Positions 22,953 to 34,467 of a stretch of DNA of 64,000 bases are shown one piece after another. The DNA comes from Bigelowiella natans CCMP2755 (Eukaryota; Cercozoa; Chlorarachniophyceae). Position 1 is the first letter of the stretch. Each line of letters starts with the position of its first letter. The notes under the pieces are model-generated. The model saw only the letters and a program-made list of their open reading frames with translations, was not told where the DNA came from and did no database searches. The stretch spans positions 131,569 to 195,568 of the forward strand of contig ADNK01000544.1 of assembly GCA_000320545.1 (NCBI GenBank). Reading direction: 5' to 3'. Both the position numbers and the translations under genes were made by a program.

Positions 22953-24162
22953 TGTGTGTGTATAGTGGTATTATGTTTCCTTTCCTGTCGTTGTTGTTGT
23001 TGTTGTTTTTGTTGTTGTTGTTGTTATTTCATAATACCACTGTGGTTCGAGTCCTTGGGCCTATTATCTTCACGGTCACATCCGTAATACCAAAGCACTG
23101 ACAACATTAATGAGCAAAATAGTCATGCTATTGCCGCTACTGGTGCTGGTGTTGATACAATAGACGTGAAGAGAGATTAAATTCACTCGAACAAAAGTTG
23201 GATGATGGTATTGGAAGTGAGTAAGGTTGTCTCTAACATACTTGCATGCTATTATTTCGGATTTTCTAATACAACATGGCTCATACCTTATTTTTATTAT
23301 TATATCAGATAGAACAAACACCTCCATTCAAACCCGCAACAAAAACAACAACTCCTACTACTACCTTCAAGACGAGATCTACAACTGGTGCAGCCTGCAT
23401 CACATTGATTTGAATGTTGGTTTACTCATATCACATTTTATGCTAACATCATCATCATGATCATCATCAGATATCTTAATCAAATGATGATGACTACTTC
23501 GTGCTTATAGCACCACTCCCTACTCCTCTTCTTACCGTGACACCATGCATTTCAGGACGTCGCCACATTATCATACGAGTGCCTTGAAACTTGGCTAAGA
23601 GAACGATGAAGAAGAAGTATCAAAAGAGAAAAGTTAGGACATATTGTTCTCTTCGCAATGTTTCTATTTTATTCTCCCTCTCGCCCTCATCATTCATCCA
23701 TCCATCCATCCATCCTCCCTCCTCTTTGGCAGCCTGCTTCTTCCAACACCACCGTCACCACGAGCACCAACTCCGATGACACTCCCCAATTCAAGATTAA
23801 CAGACAGATATCGGTACACACACACACACACACACACAATATATATATATATATATATATATGTACGCATAAAGATATTGATATATGTGGTTGTTTTTTC
23901 ACCTCGAATCTCTTTATCGTAGATAGTGCGTCCTTGGTAGAGCGGCACAAACATCAGGTTCTTTAGTAGGTTTACATTGGCTCGATCCTGTCGTTATTAT
24001 CACCAAACCGACTCAGATATAAGTAGCAGCAGCATCACAAATAATGATTACTAGTTGGGCAACACCGACTCACCAAAAACCGTATGCATTCACCACCACA
24101 CCAACACAAGTGGCAAATAGGAACTCCTTTCTGTTTTTCTTTAATTATTTTTCCTCTCCTAT

Positions 24163-24206
<44 letters not shown>

Positions 24207-24304
24207 ACACACACACTACTTTCCCTCTTTCTCCATCATCTCAAAAGTATTACGCATACCCTGACGCCTTCTGGACCAGGAGCTTTTCCATACCTATACA
24301 ACGA

Positions 24305-24335
<31 letters not shown>

Positions 24336-26308
24336 AAGAAACTTATCTTTAACATCTAATCAAGGCTAGCGTGTAGCCCGAATCGTCGTTTTCACACGTA
24401 CAGTCCAACCTTATCATCATCATTATATCATCATCCTCATATTGCTTAGTCCTTGTAGTTCTAATATTTCCTTGCTTACTTACCCCCATCCTGCGTATCC
24501 CTTCCCATTTCCGGCGACAAAGAAGTAGCCGTACGACATCTTCCGCCCCCCAGGTATAATCTGAATACATAATCATCATCACAATCATCATCATCATCAT
24601 CATCATCAGCCATAATCGGGATAAAGCGAATGAAAATAGGAGAATAATTTGAAATGAGTTATCGTCACTAGAGCAGCTGAAGAGGGCGACCAATCACCGT
24701 ATGCTACGTTTGTACAGAACATGCAAATTTACATTCATGTGTGCATGAGAAGGGGGGGGGGGGGGGGGGATAAGGGGGGAAGAGTAAGGTCCCACCTTAT
24801 TGAACATTCTGGTCTCAATGTCAACCTAAAATGAAAAGAAGTAGTACCCATTTCAGTAGGTATGTATTTAATTTCGTGCGCAGCAGATGGGACAAGTTCC
24901 CAGATGCTTTTAGTAGTGATACAGTACTACATAACAAAACTTAAACATCATAGAGAGATAATGAATAAAATTGGAAAGGGACTCAGAAAATACTACCTGA
25001 ATCGGTAGCAATCTTCCCAATTTAGTGGCAAGTTGTGTTGCCCGCGTATCCTTTTCCCTATCCTATCAAAATATAACATATTTCTTGACATGGTGGTCTC
25101 GAAAGGAGGGACAACAACCGTAGCAGCAGCAGCAACAAGCACCTACATTGTTTTGCCTGTTATCACGACTATCATCCTCCTTTTTTGAGGCCAGGTCATC
25201 CAATGGGTACTCTTCCCCACGCATATCTTGAACAGCCTACCAAAGAAGAGGAAATATATAAGAACACCCAAAACATGATGAAACCCTATATCGCGAATTA
25301 TTAAGATGTCGATTGTCAGCTTGCTAACCTTTTCTGAATTTGGAATCTCTAGGATCTCATTATCTGCTAGCTCGACCTAAAGTAACAAAAGCAGTCAATG
25401 CTCCATGAATCTAGTGAACAATGACAAAGTAGAGGTTGTTCTATTTCTCGTTTATTTTGCATACCGCAGATCTGACGTCTTGCTTTGCAAGCTCGAATAA
25501 TTCTGGAACCTTCCAGATCGTAGTACAATTAGTCAATACCAATGATATTGATAATAAAATATGAGGGAAAACCCATAGTTGTATGATGTTGTTAATTTCT
25601 CAGAAGCTTACTTGTTCAGGAGGTGGTAAATTCTCTTCAATACATTGCTTATGGAGTTCCTATCGTAGGACGGTATAGCAGCAGCATTTAAGAACAAACT
25701 AGGAAGAAGAATCCCCCTTCCCATATATAATTTCCAGTGCATATTCCCCGCAAGGTAATTTTAGAATGATTAAGTATGCATTGTTAAGTGAAATACTGAC
25801 CTTCTTCAGTTTTCCATATTCAAGCATCTCCTCCAACGTCTCGAAACTAACAGGAGTGTGGAGTTGTTGTGATAAATTTTGAATCATATAAATTATTTTA
25901 TATTCTCATTTGTACGTACCCAGAAGGCTTGTGGAAATCCTCGATGACACTGCTGTTATTCCACACCTTAAATGATAACAAATAATATTTATGACATCCT
26001 CGCTGTTGCCTCTCACCCTTGTTGAACATTTGCTTTGCAAAGTGTAAAGTCAATCACATTCAATATCAAAACTCAAATTTTGAATGACGACCTCATCGAT
26101 TGTCTTCCATTCCCTATTGGGGGTGGCCTTTTTTTTGGATGGAGTAGGACGCGATCTTCGTGAAAAGCTGCTCGTAGAAAATAGCATTGCCTGCTTCGTC
26201 CTCGCCTCAACCACTGTCTGGCGCAAGTATCGATGGCATACGGATTGTGTGGAAGATGAAGTATTTGTGGCAACACGGTTTTTTAGAAGCCTTTTGATGA
26301 TAATCATC
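21171..26308 (-). CDS. Many-exon protein with probable mitochondrial presequence, unknown family
   Basis: The start (26308) gives MIIIKRLLKNRVATNTSSST, followed by Arg/Ser-rich sequence without acidic residues for about 25 residues. That is typical of a mitochondrial targeting peptide. About 20 small exons follow, many clear: VWNNSSVIEDFHKPSG, FETLEEMLEYGKLKK, ELHKQCIEENLPPPEQ, VPELFELAKQDVRSA, VELADNEILEIPNSEK, a longer acidic exon near 25210, NLMFVPLYQGRTIYDKEIR (near 23935), FQGTRMIMWRRPEMHGVT (near 23570), and VIAEIPRKYGVPMMKIPG (near 22170). The C-terminal third is an acidic coiled coil (EEMEHLESMEEKFIADEKAE; MDEEELLKEYAEDFEEEG). It ends DELFPEDDGKD with TGA at 21173-21171. I do not recognise the family; a mitochondrial ribosome-associated protein is possible. 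The middle (22300-24700) is full of microsatellites, so exon borders there are unsure and two genes cannot be fully excluded. Confidence 0.55.
21598..21664 (+). repeat. (CT)n then (GT)n compound microsatellite
   Basis: About 36 bases of CT followed by about 30 bases of GT. It lies between two exons of the mitochondrial-like gene. Confidence 0.93.
22083..22141 (+). repeat. (CTA)n triplet repeat
   Basis: About ten CTA units and a shorter second run. They lie in an intron next to the exon VIAEIPRKYGVPMMKIPG. Confidence 0.9.
22750..22786 (+). repeat. (GA)n followed by a 17-base G run
   Basis: A purine-only tract on the plus strand inside an intron of the mitochondrial-like gene; it could form a triplex or G-rich structure. 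Confidence 0.85.
22860..23025 (+). repeat. (TA)n, (TG)n and (GTT)n repeat cluster
   Basis: TA run, then a long TG run to about 22962, then GTT repeats at about 22988-23024. Confidence 0.9.
23692..23862 (+). repeat. (CATC)n, (CA)n and (TA)n repeats
   Basis: CATC units at about 23694-23714 and a CA run followed by a TA run at 23815-23862, separated by an exon of the mitochondrial-like gene. Confidence 0.85.
24168..24342 (+). repeat. (CA)n and (GAA)n repeats
   Basis: A CA run at about 24168-24216 and about eleven GAA units at 24307-24341, both in or next to introns. Confidence 0.85.
24752..24769 (+). repeat. 18-base G homopolymer
   Basis: Eighteen consecutive G residues, unusual in an A+T-rich intron. 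Confidence 0.95.
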
Positions 26309-26612
26309 GCAGACAGTAGGGGGCGTGGGCTGGGCCACACGCACTAACGCCGAAATATATTTCTTATCAACGACAAGCCGATACACAAGACGCTGGTTAC
26401 AAACACACTTCTAGTCCTACTTCTCCATTTTTTCATATTTTATGATGTCGTATGTTGTGATAGCACGATATTCAAGAATTGACCATCTGAGACAATCGAT
26501 AAATGCGAATTTATAGATAAATTGGGCTCATTTCCCTAACCAGACTGTGTTTTATATTTACGACTTTTAATACTCTTCAGATTTTAAGAAAACGACATTC
26601 ATTTCATCATTA
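26309..26612. other. Head-to-head gap between the mitochondrial-like gene and CFAP210
   Basis: A+T-rich with no island. It may contain the unresolved first exon of CFAP210, since an acceptor-like CAG lies near 26580. Confidence 0.45.
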
Positions 26613-27260
26613 TTGCCAATTAATCAGAAACAGCAAAAACGTACGCCTACGAAATTTGCCCCCCTTCGTCAACAACGCCGATCTGAACTTGAATCGGAAC
26701 GTATTCACGTAATGGCGTCTTTTCTTTCTACCGGAGAACTTAGTAGGATCAGAAGACTTGCTGGATCCAAGAAAAAATCTGAGAATACTTCAAAATTTAA
26801 GGTAGCCAGTTTATGCTGTATCTGTAGTGCCCTTAAAATAATGCTAATGTTCGTGCTGTAACGATTTGTTATAGGGGAAATCAGATTTAGCCTTAAAGTC
26901 TGAATCTCGTTCTAAGAAATGGCCGAATACACTTGAAAATTCAAGGGCCAATAAATTAAAAGCAAGACAGGCACGTTTGGATGAGATCGAGGTGTGATGT
27001 TCTATTCTACCTCAAAATTGAAGCAAGCACATTGACTATATGAAATGAAATATCAGCGCAAACAACAAATTATTGACAAAGAGGAGGCGATTCTGAAAGC
27101 GGAAGAGCGGAAGAGGCAGATAGAGCGGGCACAAAATATATTGTATAATGCGAGAGACAATGTGAAGCAGTTCAACTCTTCAGTTTTGTACGCCAAATCT
27201 TTGAAGGAACAGCAAAAGCAAATTCAGATGAAAAAGGTTTCATACGCGCGCACTAACGCA

Positions 27261-27305
<45 letters not shown>

Positions 27306-28465
27306 ACAGACAGAGAGAGAGAGGGAGAAGGGAAGGGCTTGTGGTGCATCTCGGTCTGGGGGCCTTCTGTGATAAATTTTTAAGAAAATGTGCACCAGCT
27401 TATCTATTTCTTGAAACACCTTAGGAGCGCATTCAGAAGGAAAAGGAAATGGAAGCTATGTATCATAAATTGCAGATGGAAGGTGCAAAGCGTCTCAAGG
27501 ATAGAGAAGACAAAGAGAAAGAGATGAGGTTAAAGCAAGCTAAGGATTTTGCGCTGGAGCAGAAAAAGCAATTAGCAGAGTATCACGCACGGGAGGAAGC
27601 AAGAAAAGAAGAGGAAAGAGAAATTGGCCGACGGGCGCTTGCACTAGCAAAAAAAGTTAAATTAGAAGCGGAAGAAGCTCAAACGGAGAAATTGAGAATG
27701 ATAGCAGCCAAGAACGTTCAGAGAGTCCACGATAATGAACGACTAGAGAAGTACAAAAAGAAGTTGAGAAAAAAGGAAGCTCTTGAGATGAAAAAAATAG
27801 AAGATTATGCTAAAATGAAGGAAAAGCAGCTTGCTCAAAGAAAATGGCAGCAGGCAGAAAATTTTCGTAAGAAGCAAGAAATTCGCCAGAAAATTATTGA
27901 CGATCAAGGAAAGAGGCTTGCTGAAATAAAGAAGCAGCAGAAAGCTGTTGAGTTGAAGCAAAATAATGATTCAGAGAAAAAGAGGCTCGAGGAATTGAGG
28001 AAGAAAGAAGAAAAGCTAAACAAACTCATGGAAGACATTAATCGATCTAGGCAACAGCAGTTACGATACAAGCAAAACCGGCGTGAGAAAGAATTAGAGC
28101 ATGATCAAGCGCTTGCACTGCACACGCGGGAGAGAGTCAAACAATTGGTTGCGATGGAAAAGGCTGAACGAATGGCAGCTCTCAAAAAGAACAAAGAATA
28201 TGAAAGTTTCTTAAGAAAGCAAGCAAAAGAACGACGAGATCTTCGTGAGAAGGAAGCAAGGCAAACATTTGCTGAAGATAGGGCACGTATCAAGGCGGAA
28301 ATGGAGGAAAGTCAAGCTCTAGCTAATCACGTAGCGAAGCTACGTCTTGGAATGATTGATAAAGAGTTGGACACAACTCCACTTGATCGATACGCGCAAA
28401 AGCAGAACGTAGGTGCAGGAACCACAAACAGTGTCGTGGCTTCATCGTGGACAGGGCCGTTGTAA
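26613..28465 (+). CDS. CFAP210: CFAP210 (CCDC173)-like axonemal microtubule inner protein
   Basis: Long coiled-coil protein of the cilium/flagellum. In other eukaryotes CFAP210 lies inside the doublet microtubules. The first visible exon (to about 26800) has MASFLSTGELSRIRRLAGS. The second (about 26878-26990) has KKWPNTLENSRANKLKARQA and RLDEIE, matching the family's WPNT...KKLEAR...EIE signature. Then come EEAILKAEERKRQIERAQ with YNARDNVKQFNSSVLYAKSL (about 27043-27236) and a 338-residue uninterrupted Lys/Glu/Arg/Gln-rich helix exon (to 28465), ending VGAGTTNSVVASSW and a few residues more. A (CA)n repeat sits in the intron at about 27258-27303. The start is uncertain: the frame is open from 26613 but the first ATG in it is at 26712, and an upstream exon is likely. 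Length and order fit the family; a related TPH-domain protein is the alternative. Confidence 0.75.
27257..27304 (+). repeat. (CA)n microsatellite in a CFAP210 intron
   Basis: CA run followed by a short GA run, between two coding exons. Confidence 0.93.
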
Positions 28466-31400
28466 ACTACAGTGCTGGGCCATGTTCGCATTGATGCACA
28501 CAGATCCATGCAAACACATGACGTAATTGCACTATGAGGAGCGCTTTAATTTTCATTCACATGCAAATCAAAATTGTATTCTATTCATCCGCATTGCTAC
28601 ACAACGACTGCTAAATGCATGCTACGGCTTGATCAGCTGCAGCTCAGTGTCTAGAGCAAACGCAAATTGCCGCGTCTGCAGCTCACATCATGCCAGCGCG
28701 CTGGTATGTCTGTCTAGTAGACGATCGGATGACCATCCGCGCGCACGTGCGTGTCTTGCAGCTGCTAGGTGTGCATGTGTGCTTGCTGTTTGCACATCTG
28801 GTTTGCAGCATGCGCTTGGATTGATGTTGTTGAGCGTGCAGCACATGAGGCAGTCCGTGAAATTGCAAGGTGCACTTGTGACAGACATGCAATGCACAAC
28901 ACAACTGCATCAATCCCTGTGACGAGTGGGTTTTGAACAAACCATGCTTTGCGCGTGCGGCCTGGCGCGCTCAATCGTTGCAATTGAACATTTGAAGCAC
29001 ACTGGAGCCTGTTTTGGGTTCAAATTTGATTTTTTTTTCGAATTTCGGCTCAAAAACCTCACTTTTCAACGCCTGCCAGCAGGCAAAAATTGGAAATTTC
29101 TCACCACTTTTGGTCAAGCTGGCGCATTTGCATTTGCGTGCCACAACTTTTGCAAGCTCATGAGGGTGTGTGCACACTGGCTTCATGGACGTGCGAAGTT
29201 TCAGCACACGCACGCAAAAATCACTGGAGCAATCACATGTGAACGCATGCACAAAATGGACAAAAATGGGTTTTCACGTGAAGTTGCTGTGACACCGCTC
29301 TCAAATGAAAACTGAGCATTCCCATGCACTCAAACCCGTGCACCTCCTCGGAGACGTTGTGTGTGTGACAAAACCAGCGTCCCATCTGGATTTCGTGCAT
29401 TTCCAACGAACATGCACTTCACAATTTCACTGCTGGAGGTGTGGCGTGCGTCAAATGGAAATCCAGAATTCGCAAGGACAGTCCACAACAGCTGTCTTCA
29501 CTTCGCCCCAAGTTGCTGACAGGCATTTTTCTGGCATCAATGCACACAGAACTTTCATGTCTTCGAATGCGTGGACCACATGGTGATTGAGTTTGAAGTT
29601 GCGGCTGGAAAAAGTCACTGATGTGGGCTTCAAAATGACCTCACATGTGGATTTGGGCACGAAGAGGTTTTTTGTCTCGTGAGCTTCAGTTGGGTCATTT
29701 TCTGGCCTCAGACACGCATGCATGCATCTTCCTAGCTCATCAAGATGAGCACAAACTGCGTTGCACAGGGCCTCTTCATGGCATTCGGCTTTTTCAAACT
29801 GCTTGTGCAACTCTGTTTCAAAACTGTGAAAAGTGCACATTTCAGACACAATGTGGTTGTGATGCATCAGAAAAGTGTCAAACACCTTGAAACATCACTG
29901 TCTGAGTGTTTTTCTTTGTCTGAATCATCTGAATCTTCCTCATCGTCAGGCTCAGAGCTTGAAGAAGCAACATCCTCATTCTCCCACTTGCTCTCGTCTG
30001 CTCTTCCTGGAGCTGGAAAGTGAGGATTTTCACCAGATTCGTCGTCTGTTTCACCAAGCAACTCATTTTCCAGCGAAGTCCATGAGATTTGGTTCACGGG
30101 GATGTTTGCTTTGCGCTCAACCCCTTGGAGAGATCCACGGCATGCACGGCGAGAGCAGCAAGAGTGGCGGTGAAGAGTGGAAAAGACTTCATCGTCATTG
30201 GCAAAAGCACAGCCAGATGATGTGTTCACCTTCTAGATCTAGCTCTCCATTTGTGACCAGCGCGGCGGACAATTTCCTAGATGCCACTCGCAGATCTAGC
30301 AAAAAAAAGTAAAAAAAAAGTAGCGATGAGTCAGGTTTTTTGGATTCATGTGTCAAAAAACGCAAGTCGTCTTGATCTTTTCTCCAGCATTTTCTGAAAT
30401 TCCATGCTGCCTGATGATGCATCGCGGATGGCACTTCTCAGGCCGCATTTCCAGAATTCCGATCCATTCTGTCAAATGCGACAACGAAAACACGACACAT
30501 TTGTTGGGCGAAATTGGCATCTGTCTTGAACTCATTGAATTCTCCTGACACCTCATTCATGTTTTCACCCGGTGACACCGGGCACTTCCTACGATTTCTT
30601 CCTGGTGCAGAACTGATCCGTGCAAGCCTCCGAGTGCTCTTCCCCCCTTCTCCCACCTCTCCCTTCTGCAGGATGCAGATGGATTTGCCGTCCCTGCAAA
30701 CGATGACAGACTCCATCAGTGCAATTACGCTCTTCGCGGAGCATCATGGACACCGCATTTCGGACCTGAAGGTCTGCGACGGAGAGGGTGTGACCCAGCT
30801 AGCCTGTGGAGCTTTGCAACGATGCTCAATTCGTGCGTCAATGAACTGCGAACAAAGTCGGTGCATCAAAAGCGGAGAAGCCTCGGGTGTTTTTCCTTGT
30901 CTCCCAGTCGACAGCAGAACCCTTCAACACACTTCGTTTGCAATTGACTTCAAAGATGTGAGGAAAGCAGAAAGGGCTCTCGAGCTATTAGCAGAGTTCT
31001 GGTTTGTTGGCATCATCAATGTGCACGACAGAAGTGATTGAGGACGTAGGAAAAGAAAAGCAAGTTCACGGCTAGCCAACATGGCGGTAAAAGTTTGTGC
31101 GACGCCATGCTAGCTAGCATGTGGGCAATGGCGCGATGCTCGATCTGCGCTGCATTTTCAATTTTTGCCATCGCATGTCATTTTGTCATTTTCACATTTG
31201 AGCAAGATTGTGTTCACAGATGACGCGTGAAGTATGTGCCTGCTGTGATTTTCACTATGTCATTCCCGCAATTTAGTTCATGGAAGCAGTGGGCAAATTT
31301 TCATGTTTCGCGCAATTTTTGCTAAGGCACACGTGTCTATATACACATGACGAGCAACAGGCATCATATGAAATTGTGCATATGTTACACAAACGCTGTT

Positions 31401-31468
31401 GCATGCTAGCATGCTGCACAAAGCTACATCTAGATGTATCCCCCGGGATAAATGGGTGCTATGTAGAT
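28466..31468. other. Largest tail-to-tail composition island (about 3 kb)
   Basis: This gap lies between CFAP210 and the glycosyltransferase gene. The whole gap is rich in TGCA, GCATGC, CACATTTG and CTAG words, unlike both neighbours. It holds perfect palindromes at 31106-31121 (16 bases) and 31401-31414 (14 bases). Open frames of 90-175 codons occur on both strands. The most protein-like lie on the minus strand: 29885-29451 (starts MFDTFLMHHNHIVSEM) and 30229-29867 (an acidic Ser/Asp/Glu tail). A plus-strand frame at 30514-31041 overlaps other frames. None has a recognised domain or clear splice logic, so they are described here and not called as genes. Confidence 0.6.
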
Positions 31469-32964
31469 CTACTCATTTCTCATCTCTAATCGTATTCCTG
31501 CCCTCCTAAAAATAGCTCGTGGATGAAATCGAACCTTGAATATTTCCCATCGCCGCTGAAATTCTGCTTCCCGTTCAGAGGCACTTAAATTTGCCAGTCT
31601 ATTTGCATAAGCATATGGGTGTATTATTATTTAAGGGTATCACAGTTCACTGCAATATTCCTGCTAGCTGGACGATGTGTACCTGAAGTATGCTGTCTCA
31701 ATTTCTTGAAAATCGACAAAGTCAACGATTCCGTTCCATAGAGCTTCGTCAAGATGATGGCATCGTTGCGATATAAACAGCGAACGTGTATTGAGAATCT
31801 GGGAGACCCGTGGCTCCAACGACCATCGTGGCTCCACGTCGCCGCGTACAGGCCTGAGAATGACAATGCACATAAGAACATATCATAACCAACAGGCACA
31901 CATACTTATCATCCTTCCACATTATTTATTCCAATTGATTAGGAATCTTTAGAGCAATGCCCCCGTTTCTTATTATATCCTACCCCTTCCTCGAAACCTA
32001 CGCCAATGCCTTCTTTCTCTCCTTTGCCTCTTCTATACGTTTTACTTGTATGTATTTTTGCTGCTAGACAACCCTTATATTTCCCCCTCCACCCGCGTCA
32101 CCATGATCATGATCATCATTTCCATTGATGAGCTACTACTTGCAATTTTGATGGATAGACAAATGGATATCCTCGAACGAATCATCAGTCACTAAGTTCT
32201 TGAAAGACTCTTCATCCCAGATTTCGTAGAGGTTCAGTAGATGCTTTTGTAGTTTTATTCTCTCGGTAAGCAAACGCCAACATTCCTCACGACCCTTATT
32301 CACTCCTCGTAACCCTGTCCATGCAAACAACAACTCCGTTGTCATGGATGAATGTGTGTAGATGTGTGTGTGTGTGTGTGTGTTATGTATATATGGTGTA
32401 GTATTATTCCATGCACTACCTAAGAAGAGTAGTCGGGTCGGCACTTTCTCCTTACGAGGAGGTATCTGATGCCATTGTTTCACGTACCTGAGCAAGATAA
32501 GAACGATTATAGCGATAGCGTCAGCACCATATTCCACACAGACGAAATTTACGACTCAATTAGGGAGTACAACGAACATACCCCGCCGGCACATGCCTCG
32601 CCTTTGGAAGCCCTGGGCAATGATTAAGCGCTTCGGCGTTCCCAGCTCCATAGTCCCAAATCTCGTCGTAAGTGGCAACCTCCCACAACGTCGTGTTGGG
32701 GCAGAGCTGCGGGTTACGCGGATCGACGGATACGCTGTTTACAGGCTCCGTTTGGTATAGTACGGTGAAGACGCCTGCATCCTTGAACTTTCTCATTGTC
32801 TCATGGTAAAAGTGCCGTGTCCCCACCCAGATAGCGACATCGTGTGCTTTTGCCTGTAGGTGATGGTGATAACGATGGCAGTGATGGTAGCAAGGGCTAG
32901 TATCAATTTGATGCAGCAGACCCTCACATCATAGATCCCATGCTGTGAGTGTGTGTGTGTGTGT

Positions 32965-33005
<41 letters not shown>

Positions 33006-33827
33006 GGTGGCTAGTCCCAATGGGAGGTCGTTGGTGGTATACTACTACCTGACGGATGGTACTCCGATCTATATAAGGAATGAATCGGTAGCCAAGATAC
33101 CGGAAACCCTATAAATGACCAACAGTACAGAACACTAAAATAATGCCATTTACGAATTGCTGCAGCAAAATGCACATATACGTCAGGCGGCTTTACCTCG
33201 ACGAGCGTCTCAATGATCATTTTATACAAGTAGTAGTTACTCCATTCCATTACGATGAAGGCATTTCTTGTCGTTGTCTCTGTTTTCACTCTGTCGTTCT
33301 TTGCAACATCGATGAGCTCCTGGACACCAGCTCTCTGCATAATTTGCGCCGGGTTAAATCGGGTTCTAAATAGTTTCCAGCGCTCATCCAGAAGTTGTTG
33401 TCGCTCCGACACACCCATGCCGACAAGTCTTTCGTATACGTTGATGATTTTCTCCTGCTCAACCTTGCGGAAGGAAAAATTCAATGAGATATCAATTCTC
33501 CTTTAGGTAGTAGTGCTCTCTCTCTCTGTGTCTGTTTGTGTCGTTTGTGTGTAGTATCGTTTCAGCTTGTTTGGCTATGGCAGTCTTACAAAATCGACGA
33601 TGCCTTTCCATGATTCCTCGTCCTTAGGATGACATCGCTCAGAAATCAGGAACGACTTGGTGTTCAAGACCACGGATGCCCTCGGCTCCAAAGACCTACG
33701 AGGTAGGCTATAATTATGACAATGATGACAACGATGATGACGACGACGACGAAGATGACAACAACATTTTTGGAAGACGTAATGGTTGATGCGCAAATAT
33801 CCTCCACACGCACACACACATACACAC

Positions 33828-33862
<35 letters not shown>

Positions 33863-34412
33863 ATATTTATATACGACTACAAATCACTTATGCAACAGCC
33901 AAAGAAAAGAAACATGAACACCCTCTGCATCCCACGTATAACATATTCATTTATGTTTTCCTCATAGAAAATGACAAAATCACCACTGAGGTGCAGTAGG
34001 ATCCTGATATCTCTGAAGCTGAAATTGTTCATCCTTTTCAAGCGGGCAGGGACGGTGAATCGACATAAAAATCTTGTTATTCTTCGCGTCCGCGCCTCCC
34101 TCAATATAACGACTGAATTCATACGCGTTCCATAAGTTGTGTACACGCGAAAACTTTTCGCGAAACGTTTTGGATGCTTCTTTCATGCGCGCAAGACATG
34201 CCCAGCGGCTGTAATCGTTGCCCATAAATATGAGGCGTGTATCATTCCTTCCATCCTCGAAGAAAGGAGGAGCTCGAGGCCACTCTGCTATGTAGCCGGC
34301 AGGTACCTACCCGTTATGGTGATTCAGGATATGAGAATGTCATCGCTGCAACGAAGGCGTTCCATCCATGGGAACAATAGGCATCATTGTTACCATAAAT
34401 AAACTGTGGAAA

Positions 34413-34467
<55 letters not shown>

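Noticed and set aside
22851-23101. Frames encoding Val-Cys, Ile-Tyr or His-Thr runs across microsatellites
   Set aside because: Dinucleotide repeats have no stops and create long spurious frames on both strands; the same holds at 23644-23966, 24044-24359, 32793-33020 and 52105-52446.
28527-28922. 131-codon Cys/Ala/Arg-rich frame just after CFAP210
   Set aside because: Overlaps three opposite-strand frames in the same island and has no recognisable feature.
30514-31041. 175-codon plus-strand frame in the largest island
   Set aside because: No domain, overlaps minus-strand frames, and contains no splice or start context; kept only as part of the island description.
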